In this document: piece after piece, positions 46,198-57,325 of the stretch
Position numbering within the stretch: position 1 is the first letter of the stretch
Layout: every line of letters starts with the position of its first letter
NCBI RefSeq assembly: GCF_010093535.1
Contig: NW_022985172.1
Location: 1,188,340-1,252,339 of the forward strand
Direction: 5' to 3'
DNA length: 64,000 nucleotides
Source: Lindgomyces ingoldianus
Lineage: Eukaryota > Ascomycota > Dothideomycetes > Pleosporales > Lindgomycetaceae
Made by a program: the position numbers and the translations under genes
The notes under the pieces: model-generated
What the model saw: only the letters and a program-made list of their open reading frames with translations
Database searches by the model: none
What the model was told of the DNA's origin: nothing

Positions 46198-47475
46198 TTA
46201 ATGCTCGAACAAGAATCCAGCAGCGAGTTCGACATTTCCATCTGTTGCATTCAGTGCGGCAATCGCTTCTTGTTTCGAGAATCCTAGAACGACGAGATTG
46301 TTGACAGTTTCTTCAGGCCAAGGCGCAGGTGCGTCAGGGAGTGTCGTAACCATCTGTCGAATCTGGTCCGGGGTGACGTTGAATTGGGGCCGCGAGGTTT
46401 GCGGATAGGGAGGATTTTCGACGCGGAGTATACGCCCAAGAGCTGCCACCCATCCCGCTTGGACGGTCTCGTTGTTGAGGTCTAGCGATGCAACTTCCAC
46501 AATATCTTGGTCGTGGTCACCCGAGTTGAAGTACTCCCACCCCATGACCCCACCGAACCCCTTTCCTACATTCTTGTATTTATCGCGCAGTCTCCCAAGC
46601 ACATCTCTCAGTTTCCCTATCCCAACGTGGCCAGCCCCATTCCCGGGATTGGTGACGACCCCCATGACAATCTTCTCTGGCTTCCAGCCCGCTGCAATGA
46701 TGGCTTCGTACCATTGCGTAGAACTTGCATCTCCCCATCCACAATAGAACTGCGTATTATACCACGAGATCTCCCGGCCAGCAACACTACACTCTAACTC
46801 CGGATAACTAAACCCACTCAAATGCGGTAGTGTCGGGTGCAGTGGATTTGGACGGGGTCCGCCCGCCAGCACCGGTCTCGGCGGCCTCAAGTGTGCCGGA
46901 ATATTCGGATCCGGGATCAAGGCTGTCGCAACGGGTGCCATTGTGATTAGAAACTCTGGCCCAAAGTCCGATCTTAGTCTGTGGACGAGCCGCGTAGCCG
47001 TGTGCAAGGGAACTTCTTCTTCGACGTCGAGGTCCAGTCCGTCGAGCTTGTATGTCGAGATGAAGGAATGCAGGGGTGTGTAGTATGCGTCGAACTGTCC
47101 GTCCATTAGCCAACACCGCCGACACACTTCGATCTCACATACCGCGTCCTCGGGGCCTGTTAATCTTTCATAGGATCCCTTGGCGGCACCGCCTAGCATG
47201 CCCAGGACCTTGATTCCGGAGCCTTGGAGCCATTTGACTTCGCTCCAGAGGGTGGTGAAGCGTGCGTCGGAGGGGGGGTGGTCGTTGAGGGTGAGGTTGG
47301 AGGGGTCGGAGTTCAGATGGATAGCCGCGATGATTACGTGAGTGACGCCGGTATTGTTGGTAATGAGAGGCAGGAGAGAGTGGTAGTTGCCGGCAGAATC
47401 ATGGAACGTTTGCGCGTAGACAATAACACGTGGACCTTGGTTCGGCAAGAGAAACTTTGGGGGTAGAGGAGGCAT
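46198..47475 (-). CDS. GH18 glycoside hydrolase with C-terminal UBA domain
   Basis: The model is complement(join(46198..47094,47143..47475)), 409 residues. The GH18 catalytic motif DGLDLDVE is complete at 129-136, so catalytic acid E136 is present. GH18 barrel strands are seen at PRVIVYAQTF, HVIIAAIHLN, IKVLGMLGG, FLITMAPVA, ISWYNTQFYCGWG, KIVMGVVTN and GVMGWEYFNS. The last 45 residues (ETVNNLVVLGFSKQEAIAAL and following) form a UBA domain, which binds ubiquitin. There is no signal peptide or membrane segment, so the protein should be cytosolic. The 48-base intron (GTATGT...GGACAG, with a GCTAATG branch) is in frame and stop-free; removing it joins PEDA to FDAYYTPL. Candidates for function are a cytosolic endo-N-acetylglucosaminidase or chitinase-like enzyme. 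Activity is inferred. Confidence 0.88.
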   Translation of the reverse strand: MPPLPPKFLLPNQGPRVIVYAQTFHDSAGNYHSLLPLITNNTGVTHVIIAAIHLNSDPSNLTLNDHPPSDARFTTLWSEVKWLQGSGIKVLGMLGGAAKGSYERLTGPEDAVCEIEVCRRCWLMDGQFDAYYTPLHSFISTYKLDGLDLDVEEEVPLHTATRLVHRLRSDFGPEFLITMAPVATALIPDPNIPAHLRPPRPVLAGGPRPNPLHPTLPHLSGFSYPELECSVAGREISWYNTQFYCGWGDASSTQWYEAIIAAGWKPEKIVMGVVTNPGNGAGHVGIGKLRDVLGRLRDKYKNVGKGFGGVMGWEYFNSGDHDQDIVEVASLDLNNETVQAGWVAALGRILRVENPPYPQTSRPQFNVTPDQIRQMVTTLPDAPAPWPEETVNNLVVLGFSKQEAIAALNATDGNVELAAGFLFEH

Positions 47476-47942
47476 TGGGAAAGTGTTGGGTTGTTGAAGT
47501 TCGGACGGAGGGGAGCTTCATGGGAAACACCTGCTGTGCCCCACGCACGTTGGACAAGGTAGTGGGGGCCGACGTGGGGGTTGCTGATTGGCAGCGTCAT
47601 CTATTTGCAGCACCAGAAGCGTTGTATGTTCCACTCATCGGTAAAGAACATAATACGACATGTATACACAAGACAATCGATTGCCCGAATGGCCCTCTAA
47701 CCCCGAAGTCCCAATGGATGTCGAAAAAGCACATATGAAATCACCAGGCTATGAATTGCCATGAACGCCGACACTGCTGTTCACAAGTGTCCTGTCCCAG
47801 CCCTCCCTTTGATGCCAACACTTCCCAAAACAAAGGAAAAGGTCTAGCACTAGACAGTAGCGAGTGAATCCACATCTCATCTGCGCTAGATGTACTCACT
47901 TTAAACTCTATTGCCGTGGTTTCGTCCCCAGGGACTCGGGAA
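47476..47942. other. intergenic, promoter of the GH18-UBA gene
   Basis: About 467 bases between the GH18-UBA start and the Cdk1 stop, both on the minus strand. No gene or element recognised. Confidence 0.5.
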
Positions 47943-49086
47943 CTAATAGCCATTACCATAAATGCCATTGATCCCGGTAAAGTAGGGATGTTGGACGGCC
48001 TGCTTCGCGGAGATTCGCCCAGCCGGATCGTACACAAGAAGGGCCTCGAGAAGATCCAGGCCCAGGTCATCTAGCGTGGTTACGGTATTTGCAACATCTG
48101 TTCGCTGCCACTTGGGAAATGAAGGCTTGAAGTCGGGGAAGGAGGTCACCCCAGGCCAGTCCCCCTCCGTTGGCGTCCCGAGAATGCTATCGTTTGTTAG
48201 CGCCGTCCTTGCTAGACACTGTAGGATCACATACCGGAAAATCTTGAATATCTCGTCAATTTCCGAGTCCCCGGGGAATAAAGGCTTGCGCGTGCACATC
48301 TCCGCAAAGATACACCCCACAGACCACATATCGACGCCAGTGGAGTACTGCCTACCACCAAGCAAGATCTCGGGAGCACGGTACCATAGCGTGACAACCT
48401 GTAGGATATCAGCCAAAGCCCTAAACATGCCGATACGTTCTAGTGCTCACCTCATGAGTATACGTCCTCAATGGCACACCAAACGCCCTCGCCAAGCCGA
48501 AGTCAGCCAGCTTGAGATTGCCTTCCTTATCGATTAAGAGATTTTGCGGCTTTAAATCGCGGTGAAGGACCCGGTGAGCATGACAGTACCGGATGCCCTG
48601 GCACAGTTGCGTCATGAATTTCTTGACCATGTCCGGACCTAGGCCCAGGGTCGACAAGGCGGGACCGGATCCCTCGGGCAAAGCCTTTCCGCGGCCACCC
48701 TGACTGACTGGGAGAGCCTCCATGTACTTCTTGAGGTCGAGATCGAGATATTCGAAGACAAGGTAAAGCTTATGACCATCGGCATGGACAATGTTGAACA
48801 GGCGGACAATGTTCGAGTCGTTCATTTCCTTAAGGAGGGAGATCTCACGGATGGCAGTTGAGGGGACACCTTCGTCTTCAGCTTCAAGGCGAATCTTCTT
48901 CAGGGCGACGATTCGGTGGTCTTTAGTCGTGAGATCTCGAGCCTTGTACACAACGCCATATGTACCTGTACCCTAGCATCAGTACTGTTCACAATGTGGC
49001 TTGGCAGCTATTTTGGAGAGCGAAGAGAAAGAGGAATGGGTCGCCTTACCCTCTCCAATCTTCTCCATCTTCTGGTAGTTTTCCAT
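47943..49086 (-). CDS. cdc2: cyclin-dependent kinase 1 (Cdc28/Cdc2/NimX)
   Basis: The master cell-cycle kinase. The model is complement(join(47943..48186,48235..48398,48451..48965,49050..49086)), 319 residues. The Gly-rich loop is GEGTYG (11-16) with inhibitory T14 and Y15. The cyclin-binding helix is PSTAIRE (47-53). The catalytic loop reads HRDLKPQN, then DFGLARAF, the T-loop RTYTHEVVTLWYR, and [11 protein letters not shown]. The Gly/Ser-rich insertion before DMVKKF is typical of filamentous-fungal Cdk1. Intron 3 (48 bases, in frame, no stop) splits IFKIFR from ILGTPTE and would be read through by a naive ORF caller. Intron 1 follows [13 protein letters not shown]. Divergent from the AlkB-like gene. 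Confidence 0.96.
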
Positions 49087-49517
49087 GGTGACTGTTGGTG
49101 GGAGAAGGCAAGGGGGTGAAGGGAAAGGTGCACTCGACTAGCGCTGCTCCGGAAACACGACTCGGTCGAGACGAGGATACAGGAAGAATTGAAAGGTCCT
49201 ATGGATCTTGACCAACTTGAACAACGAGTGAGGGACCTTATATAGTCCTGCTGGTTAGTATCTGCTCCTGCGGTGGAGTGTTGGGCGGGGGACGAGTCGG
49301 CGGTGTCAATGTTGTGCATGAAAACATCGGCGCACGGAGCAGATCCCCGGCCCAGCGCGAATTGGGCCAAGCGCCACAACGCGACCTTAGTCAGCGCCAC
49401 CCGCGATCTCATGATGCAGTCCCACCACCGGCGTCTGAAAATCAACACTCCATCAGATCTTTTGTCGCCGTGAGAGTTCAGGTCACAAGTGAACTATTCT
49501 ACTATTTTGAACTAGGC
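49087..49517. promoter_or_regulatory. divergent promoter region of cdc2 and the AlkB-like gene
   Basis: A 431-base interval between divergent start codons. The AlkB frame is open further upstream, but only from a GTG at 49278, so I treat this as non-coding. Confidence 0.55.
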
Positions 49518-50661
49518 ATGATCCAGCCAGGGCAGCTCGACCCGTATCAGCGCCCACCGGACAATATTCGAAATGTCTACAAGAAGTACCAGAAGATGAA
49601 GCCCAAAGATCTAGAAAAAGACCCCAATATCCTGGACATTGGAATAGGGCCATCAGCGGCTCAGTGGAATGGCCTCTCTATCATAGCAGAGTTTGAGCCC
49701 TCGCGATTGGAGCGTGTTTTCCAATCCTTTGCCAGCCCCACTCAAGGTCACACATATTTTGATGCATCTGTCCCAATATACGAGCACAAGGACATACCAG
49801 GTAATAACACCTCCCTTCCTCTGAGTATAGCGGCGGTAGGAATCTTGCACTCTTCATCATCCCAAGGCTTAGTCTCATCAACTTTCCAATTGTACCTGCA
49901 CAGGCATAGTCTGATCTATTGTAGGTCTTCAAATCATTCCTTCTCTTCTCCCCCCCGAAGTACAGGTCATGCTTCTCTCTAAGCTCCTCCATAGAGACCT
50001 TTCCAATCCAGCACATTTGACGAACATTCACACGCACTATAAAATCACCTATCCCCCTGAATCTTCATTCTTCTCCCACTCTCAAAAATCCTCCAATTTT
50101 GCCGCTACCCCTCTGGAACCTTCTGTTCATCGTCCTCTTACGGTTGCACAGCTCTTGACTCGCAAGGTGCGATGGATGACTCTTGGTGGGCAATATGACT
50201 GGACCAAGAAGCGTTATCCAGACTCAGTGCCCCCCGTATTCCCCTCCGATATTAAGGAACTTCTAGAGGGTATCTTTACGGATACTAAGGCAGAGGCTGC
50301 AATAGTGAATCTCTATTCGCCAGGCGATACACTCAGTATGCACCGCGATGTTGCAGAGGAATGTGACAGGGGCCTAATCAGCCTGAGTCTTGGTTGCGAA
50401 GCTGTCTTTGTCGTCGGAGCCACGAGCAAGGAAGGCCAAGAAAGAATCTTAACACTAAGATTGCGATCTGGGAGTGCGGTATACATGAGTGGGAAATCTC
50501 GCTTTGCTTGGCATGGGGTGCCGCAGATTGTTCCGAATACCTGTCCACGTTATCTCCAGGACTGGCCAGCAGATGATGCGACTGGACAGTATGAGGAGTG
50601 GAGGGGTTGGATGAGCGGGAAACGGGTGAATGTCAATGTAAGGCAAATGTGGGAATCATAG
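49518..50661 (+). CDS. AlkB-like 2-oxoglutarate/Fe(II) dioxygenase (ALKBH1 type)
   Basis: AlkB enzymes oxidatively demethylate DNA, tRNA or mRNA bases; the ALKBH1/S. pombe abh1 group is the closest by layout. The model is join(49518..49800,49925..50661), 339 residues. After an N-terminal helix region, the double-stranded beta-helix core has GGQYDWTKKRYP, then AIVNLYSPGDTLSMHRD. The iron ligands are H234, D236 and H291 (RFAWHGVP). R334 in VNVNVRQM would bind 2-oxoglutarate. All four are present, so the protein should be active. The intron is 124 bases and splits a Gly codon. The substrate cannot be told from the sequence. Confidence 0.92.
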
Positions 50662-52188
50662 CGAAGAGCTGCATACGCTGTACAATTCCCCAAGGAGACT
50701 TTATACAAGCGTATATGTGGCAGGCACATCCATACACTAATACGTGCCCACAAAGCTTAATTTACCTCAATCGGGAATCCTTCCGCCACAAAGACAAGCC
50801 TTTTAGTGCTGGAATCAATGGCAAACCTTAAATACCTGGAGGGTTTCCAGAACAGGAAGGTTAATAGGGACAATATAGCTTAAATATTGAAGCATCGCTT
50901 GAAGCAGAAGAGACCCAGCTTTGTTTCACATCGTTCCGGGGATGAATCTTTGTAATGCCTCGCACATTCCTTGGCATGGGGTGGAGTCGGGACGTACCTA
51001 TCCATGGCGATATACTTCACGAAAGAACTCCTTCCTTAACGTAACCTCCACTCCGATGTAAGAAACACCTGGTGTGCTGAAACGCACCCTAGGTACTCTG
51101 AACTTTAAGCATGTTAGGATTCATGCACACATTATCTTTTTATGTTGTTATGTTCAATATACCCTATAGCCCCTCTGTCGTACTTAGCACCCTTCCTCAC
51201 TGAAAATTACCCCGGTATGGCCGTCCTATTGCTTAATATCCGGAGAGTGCGCGTTGATGCCGTAATGGAAAAGTCTCCGATACACTAGCATCACTATCTT
51301 TTGTCACTTTTTGTAACCAGGCCAAGCCACTAGCTACTTGTCCCTGTGCCCTCGCTATGTGCCATGGCTGCCTCTAGAGGCTCCATATCAATACAACACA
51401 TTTCCGCCGCACCCCACCAGGCTTACACTTTTGAAATATATAAAAGGAGTTTATCTAAGTCATAGAATCTTATCATATATAGTGCTAGGAATTTATGATC
51501 AATAATGTGCGGAGTGTAGGAGGTAAATTCTCCATGCGAGTTTCAAATAAATTCAACAGTTCGTCGCATTATACTATCCTTATGCAACCATTAATTCATT
51601 TAACAAGTTTACGGCTCTTCGTCGTCTAACATCTCTTGGATGGTGGGAGCATAGGTCGGACCCGCAATTTGAGGGTACCACAGCTCCGCACACTTGAATT
51701 GCAACAACACAAAAGGGCTCCATCTTGGATAGCATTCTTTTGCACGTGATCTACGGATTAGCGTGGGGATATGGGTCCTGAGTCACACTATTAACTTATT
51801 CAGAACTAGCGCCTGCCTTGTGAAGACTAGCACTATTTTAGATGCTATATATTCACCTTAGAACTCCTTCCCGCTCCTCAGAACTTACACTACTACTCAT
51901 CTACATAATTTTGGCTCTCACCACCTAATTAACGCTTCGCCTCTTTTCTCTATCAAGCAGCTCTATGCGTGCAATACTTCCCATCACCCTTCTGCTGAGG
52001 CTAGTCACATTGGTTGTGGCTGGCTTTGATGAAATTTTTCATAAAGGCGGAGATAACTGACTACCGCGTGAATGCAATCAGGAATGACCTTTTCAAGGAG
52101 GATATTTCATATGATGCTAGTTTCCCATGAATTTGGAATATCTCGTTCAGTGATTGCCGCAATTAATACCGCACATACTAATGGGAAG
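50662..52188. other. intergenic region without a recognisable gene
   Basis: About 1.5 kb between the AlkB-like gene and the NLR-like gene, which converge. Moderately AT-rich, no long frame, no repeat that matches the flanking transposons, and no RNA gene recognised. Confidence 0.55.
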
Positions 52189-55100
52189 TCAAATCCCGTC
52201 AGTCTCTTCTTGACTATGCAGAGCCCTCGCCCCCCGTATTTCGAGATTTCTGGACCGATTTGACCTCCTTGTGCTTTTGCGGATATTTCGAAATGGAGAT
52301 ACCGGCGAGGACGAAGATGGAGAAGAGGTTGTGGAGTCTGGGCGCCGGCGTTTTGGAGATGGCTGATGGGATTGGCAGCTATCCAAAGGTTCATCATCGT
52401 ATGAAAATGGAAATCGACGGCCATTAGGCGATCCAGAGGTTTGACTGCATTTAGAGGGTGATAAATACTTAGTGCACGTTGAAGGTAGGGAGAGATTTCC
52501 ATGTTGGTCTGCAATTGATGAGCATTGCGGAGTGGTAAACCCTAGACTGCAAGAATTCTCGTTCCATTGTCGGCTGCATACAGAGAATGCGTCCTCGTTA
52601 ATGAAAGCACTCAGATTTTGGTCCGATCTGGCATCCTGGTACGGGTTGCCTTTGCCTTGGGGTATTTGGGTGGAGCCTTCGTCCACCCTTGTGTTTGGAA
52701 AGCTACTATCGCTAAGGCTGGAGGAATACTGTATTAAGCGAAGCTGTCTCTCCAGTCTGTTGCCTAAATTTTTCAGAATCGGCTCCTTGTCCTTTTTCAA
52801 TGTACACGCCATATCCGCCAGGTCCATTCCTTGCGGGATTTCTGATATAAGCATCTCAGGCATTTCTGTCGTGGTGAGGCACGCAGCTATGAGCGCTGCG
52901 CAGTCTAGGAGATACTCCTTCTCGTTTATGCTACCCATATGAGTGATATGAAGTTCTTTGGCTGGTATAACTGGGTCTAAGCTAAAGAGGTTCTCGGCGA
53001 GCACCCTATCTTTCTTAGCATCAGACTCAGCGGCTGCCAGAGTGTTTAGCTTGGAGACATCATGCACCTCTAGCTGAGGAAAAATATGCTTCACTATAAA
53101 CTTCCATGGGGAATAACCGAACTGGAAGCTCCCAAGTAATGCGGCACTGTCAAGCACATGGAGCAGAATTTCGACGCGAACATGTAGCGCTATCTTCTGT
53201 CTCCATTTCGGGTACACCCAGCTTTGCAGAGCATATAGCACCATGGCCGTTTTATCCTGTTTTTGGGAATGTCGATAGTAGTTCTGAATTAGGTATCGGG
53301 AAATCCCCATTTGGGCTACAAAACTGAGGATGCTTGCTGATTGAAGAAGTGGCCCGTATTCGAAAGTATTTTGATCCTCTGATGGTGCTAGATCGTACAG
53401 ATCTGCCGACCAATGGTGTTTTATTTCAGGCGCGAAGTGGTCGCGAATTCGAGTCATTGTTGTATCCATTAGGTCAATATACTTCACAAGGGTCCGACCG
53501 TCTACAAAAGTCGATGTATCCCGGCAGAGAGCCAATAGGGCGTTGGTATTGCCGACCAGAATGCTACTTGGGTATATTTGACAGGTCTTAATCGTAGAAA
53601 TACATGCTGATGCGAGACTGAGCGAGGCATCGAAGTTAGAACCGTCCATAATCTCAGAAATGTCGTCCCAGATATTGTCGGATGCGAGGAATTCAGCAAC
53701 AGTCCTATGGAGATAGTCTACCACTGGTCCTTCAAGTTCGATGTTTTTGGGGGGCATGGAAGCTGCACTCGAGACTGAGTTGTTTGAATAAACATCCAGC
53801 AATCCACAACAGCGACTTCTAATTCGTGCCTCCACATTCTTACAGATCCATTCAAAGGTTTCCGCATCCAATGATTGAATTGGCTGGCTAAACGCTTCTG
53901 ATGGTGTTTGCATAGCAAAGGACAAAGTGATTAACCTAAATGGCTGGTCCGGGATATATTGTTTCCAAGTATTCAGTAATAGGAATATTTCTGCAGCCTG
54001 GATTCGATACTCCGGATCCATTTTGGAGATCATACGGCGGTAGAGATCTCTAAGATCTGCCGGTAGTGAACGAAGTTTTCGTCGTAGATCGATTACGTCG
54101 TCGCCGGCCTCAATTCCGTTCATGAGAAGCCGCACTACAAGACGCACCCATAGAAAGACACCTGCAGCCTTCTCTTTAAGCTCATTCACTAACGCCCTAG
54201 TCTCTTGGGGGAAGCGTCTAGATAATGCAATCATCGAGCGATGAGCGACTAAATTTTCTTTTACAAAGAGCTCCATGTCAGGTCCCGTGAGCCTCTGTAA
54301 CTCGAGCGAAGGACAACCACGGAATACGCTCAGACAGACAGGAAGAGGCCGGGCAGAGACGATAATTTTGACGTGCTGCGAAGCCAGGGAGCAGAGGAAC
54401 TCTGAGATGTCCCTATGATCTCCGTCGAACTCATCGACCCCGTCGATAAAAATACATAACCGGAGAAACTTTGCCGACGTTTGTATCAAACGTTCAAACG
54501 CCAACTTGATTTCAGTGAGATGGGGTTCTATTTCTTCTGCACAGCCAACTAGACCAGCATCTGCCCAACTTTGGTATATCCCGGAAAATACGCCTGGAAT
54601 AAGTTCGGGATATTGTGCAAGAATGTCATGTAATAGCGCTCTAAGCATTCCGAGAGTAGTCTTTTGCAGTTCTGTGCCCAGGTTCCAGAAGAAAAACCTG
54701 ACAATTGAGAGCTCCGCATTGCCAGCCCATTTGAGTAATAAAGTCTTCGTTTCTTGATGGTCGACAATATATTTCAGAAGGGTAGATTTCCCACTACCCG
54801 CTTTACCGTTGATGAAGTAAGGCCGCGTAACGTCTGGCTGAGACAGATGTGATACAAAATTGTCCCAGTTGCAGGCGTTACCTTGAGAGTGTTCCTTAAA
54901 GATCCACTTGAAAGTGTCTTGGTAGGCCAAAGGGACGTCTTCATACCTCCACGTCATTTGCCGGAAATCGAGCCATTGTAGGATTTCTTTTTCCCGGCTC
55001 CGGGGCATATCATCCTTAAGTGAAGAGAGTTGCCTCAAGCAACCCTGGACTTGTTCATGTATTAATTCCAATTTTGGTACTGTGTCGCCTTGGAAACTCG

Positions 55101-55697
55101 CGACCGATTCGACTATTTTAAGCATCTCCGTGCAGCCCCCGCCTTGATTTTGGGTATCCTTTTCTAGTCGTCTAAGATGGATAAGAATACTTTCCAAGTT
55201 TATATTTGCACTTGCTCGAAAAGCTAGTATCGAACCGAGAACCAAGGCATTCCGCAACTTGTCGAGCTTCGTGGCAAAGTCATCAACCTTGCTGTGTAGA
55301 AAAACAAGTTTGAAGGTCGCACCAGCGTTCCGGAATGGATTAGAGGAAGAATGATTGCTGACCCATTTGTCAAGATAGGCAAGAAATTCGGCGCCCGTTT
55401 TACTACATTGGGACGAAAGTTCCATCAGAAACTGTGACATCTTAGCGAGGTTGAAACTGTCATTCTAACAAATGAACTGACCCTATCTTCGTTTGAGATA
55501 GGTGCAGTACTACCCTGTAGACTCTTACTGATCATATCGGTTTGCTTCGTCAAGCTTTCGGCGAGAGCTCTCAAGTCCAGTATAGATGACGGACTACCAT
55601 TCTTCCTCATAGACTCCGCTTCCGATATTAACTTTCCCGCGAACTGAACGAACTGCACAACATTTCCGGCTAAGCCAATGGCGACGAGAGCTTCCAT
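52189..55697 (-). CDS. NACHT-domain NLR-like STAND protein
   Basis: Fungal NLR-like proteins are signal-transducing NTPases, some acting in allorecognition and programmed cell death. The model is complement(join(52189..55440,55482..55697)), 1155 residues. The N-terminal helical region (MEALVAIGLAGNVVQFVQFA and on) is the kind found before many fungal NACHT domains. The NACHT P-loop is GKAGSGKST (284-292), and Walker B is FIDGVDEFDG (403-412). A helical region of the DUF7791 sort follows. I see no ankyrin, WD40 or TPR repeats; instead there is a Ser/Pro-rich tail with basic clusters (PKRRRPD, RKSTRRSNRSRN) that could be a nuclear signal. The intron is only 41 bases (GTCAGT...CTAAG), so translation might instead start at 55440. 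It lies 370 bases from the transposon border. Confidence 0.9.
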
Positions 55698-56066
55698 CTT
55701 AATGGAACTGAAGTGTTAAGAACAACCAAGATTGAAGCCTAATGGACGGAGAGGAAGTGGCCAGTGAAGTAGGCTAGGAGATGGCTCCACCAGTCACCCT
55801 GCCGGCCACAGGCCTCTCTCACGAAGTATAGCCTTTATAGGATGGATATTTTCTGTCTCTGGCGGTGTACTTGAAGCGATATGGAGTCTGGAAAGGAATA
55901 TGGGGACAGTATCGATAAAATGATGTGATGCGCTGAAATGGAAGACTGAAGATATCCCTGTTGCGCCACATCGCGGGGCAAATTCTCTGACAAGGCTGAC
56001 ACTCGAATGTAGAAGAGATTATGTCAGCTTATATATATGTGTAACCTTATATCTCATTTAGCAGTA
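55698..56066. promoter_or_regulatory. promoter of the NLR-like gene, ending at the transposon border
   Basis: A 369-base interval from the NLR start codon to the TA target site (56065-56066). It is the whole space available for a unique-sequence promoter before the transposon begins. Confidence 0.55.
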
Positions 56067-56126
56067 ACGTACTTCATGGGCGAGTCGCTCACACACCTAA
56101 GTTGCTTACTTTTGCTAAGACCCTAC
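56067..56126 (+). repeat. terminal inverted repeat of the right pogo-like element
   Basis: About 60 bases matching the reverse complement of 7424-7484 with only C/T or A/G differences, preceded by TA at 56065-56066. It fixes the right border of the gene island. Confidence 0.88.
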
Positions 56127-57059
56127 TACACTACTCTTCCTACACTAATGCATTTCTAACAACACTACTTAAACGTGTTAAAGAAACATTAGATGCAGCT
56201 TACACTTTAGGCTTTTAAATAAAACGCAACACTTTTTAACTAACACACTACAGCTATCTATAAAGTCTTTTAAAAGATAATAAGTAACTAACACACTAGA
56301 CAACCTTTTTAAGCTAATTATATAGCTAACTTATAAAAGCTAGATAATAATAAAGAGTAAGTAATTATTTAGCACATACTTAAGCTAGATGCGTAAGGAT
56401 TTCCCCCCTAGCTAGTAGCTATAGCTAATATAGCTAATTCTTTACGCGCTAAGCATAATATAGGCTATGTTAGCATAAACTAGCCTAATATGTTTATTAA
56501 GTGTTACTTAAAGCTTAAAGTAAAGTTTAAGTGTAAGTATAACTATAAAAAAGCTTTTTATAAAAATTCTATAGTAATTTAAAGCTAGTTTAACTTTATA
56601 AAGAATATTAAAGCTAAGTATAGCATCTAGAATAATAACATGTACAACTTTAATAAAATAAAGTTTATAATAGGCTAGATATCTACTAGAGCAGTTGTTA
56701 CAAGTTTAGAGAGATAAGAACAGCTAAAAGTAGTTTAGCTAGGTAACTAAAAGTAGATAACAGCTATTTAAGGCATTAATGCTAAAAAAGTAGGCTATTT
56801 TACTCTTTATTATTTTTTAGAGTAGTAACTACCTTTTAAACTAGTATAAAAAGAAAAATTTACTTTAAGATTAAGTTATTATAATCTCTAAGCATAGCTA
56901 GACTACTAATTAGCTTAGTCTAGACTAGTTAAAGCACTTTAACGCGCATATAAAGAAGTGTACTGTTAGCAGCTACTGTCTGCTAGTTATTAACAGCTAT
57001 AAGAGCTATAACTTACTTTATTTTTAGTAATACTATAAAAATAACAAAATTATTACTAT
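56067..57059 (+). mobile_element. 5' part of a pogo/Fot1-like DNA transposon (right copy)
   Basis: Starts immediately after TA with ACGTACTTCA, the inverted counterpart of the left element's end. Reading plus-strand through stops shows the pogo/Fot1 transposase, including the YNFDETGF-like block near 56640 and an ISTRAVVTS block, ending at 57059. The reading resumes at 63231 after a nested retrotransposon. The two parts together give about 1.8 kb plus whatever lies beyond 64000, the size expected of this family. RIP-type transitions have destroyed the coding sequence. Confidence 0.85.
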
Positions 57060-57325
57060 TGTCTGTACGCAGCAGCAGCGTCGCGGCCTGGATACAAGCG
57101 ATCACGCACGAGCAGGATCACGTATCTATGTCACATGATGCTTGTGCGCGAACCTCTGTGCGCGAACATCTAGATATCCCCCTTTTCCTCTGTACAGAGG
57201 AAAAACAAGAAGTAATTAACACTAGTTACCTAACACCCCTATGTAATGTTTACACTATGCAAACCTCTCTGTCTTGTACATATTTGCTAACACTAAGTGC
57301 TAGCTAGCAGAGAGTTTATTTAACA
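57060..57325 (+). repeat. 5' LTR of the copia element
   Basis: 266 bp, TG...CA ends, preceded by the target duplication ACTAT. It retains more CpG than the 3' LTR. By hand count the two LTRs differ at about 21 positions, all transitions. An 82-codon open frame here is part of the LTR, not a gene. Confidence 0.92.

Noticed and set aside
45556..46198. Frames of 157 and 166 codons on opposite strands
   Set aside because: Mutually overlapping, rich in Arg/Cys or Pro/His from biased composition, without domains.
7487..56064. Biosynthetic gene cluster
   Set aside because: No polyketide synthase, peptide synthetase, terpene cyclase or pathway regulator; the ABC transporter and the dehydrogenase are not adjacent to tailoring enzymes.
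7487..56064. tRNA or rRNA genes and CRISPR-like arrays
   Set aside because: I looked for B-box-like GGTTCRANTCC motifs and regular spaced repeats by eye in the intergenic spaces and found none; a tRNAscan run would be decisive.
57059..57307. 82-codon open frame at the left of the copia element
   Set aside because: It lies inside the LTR and is repeated, with stops, in the other LTR; it is not a gene.
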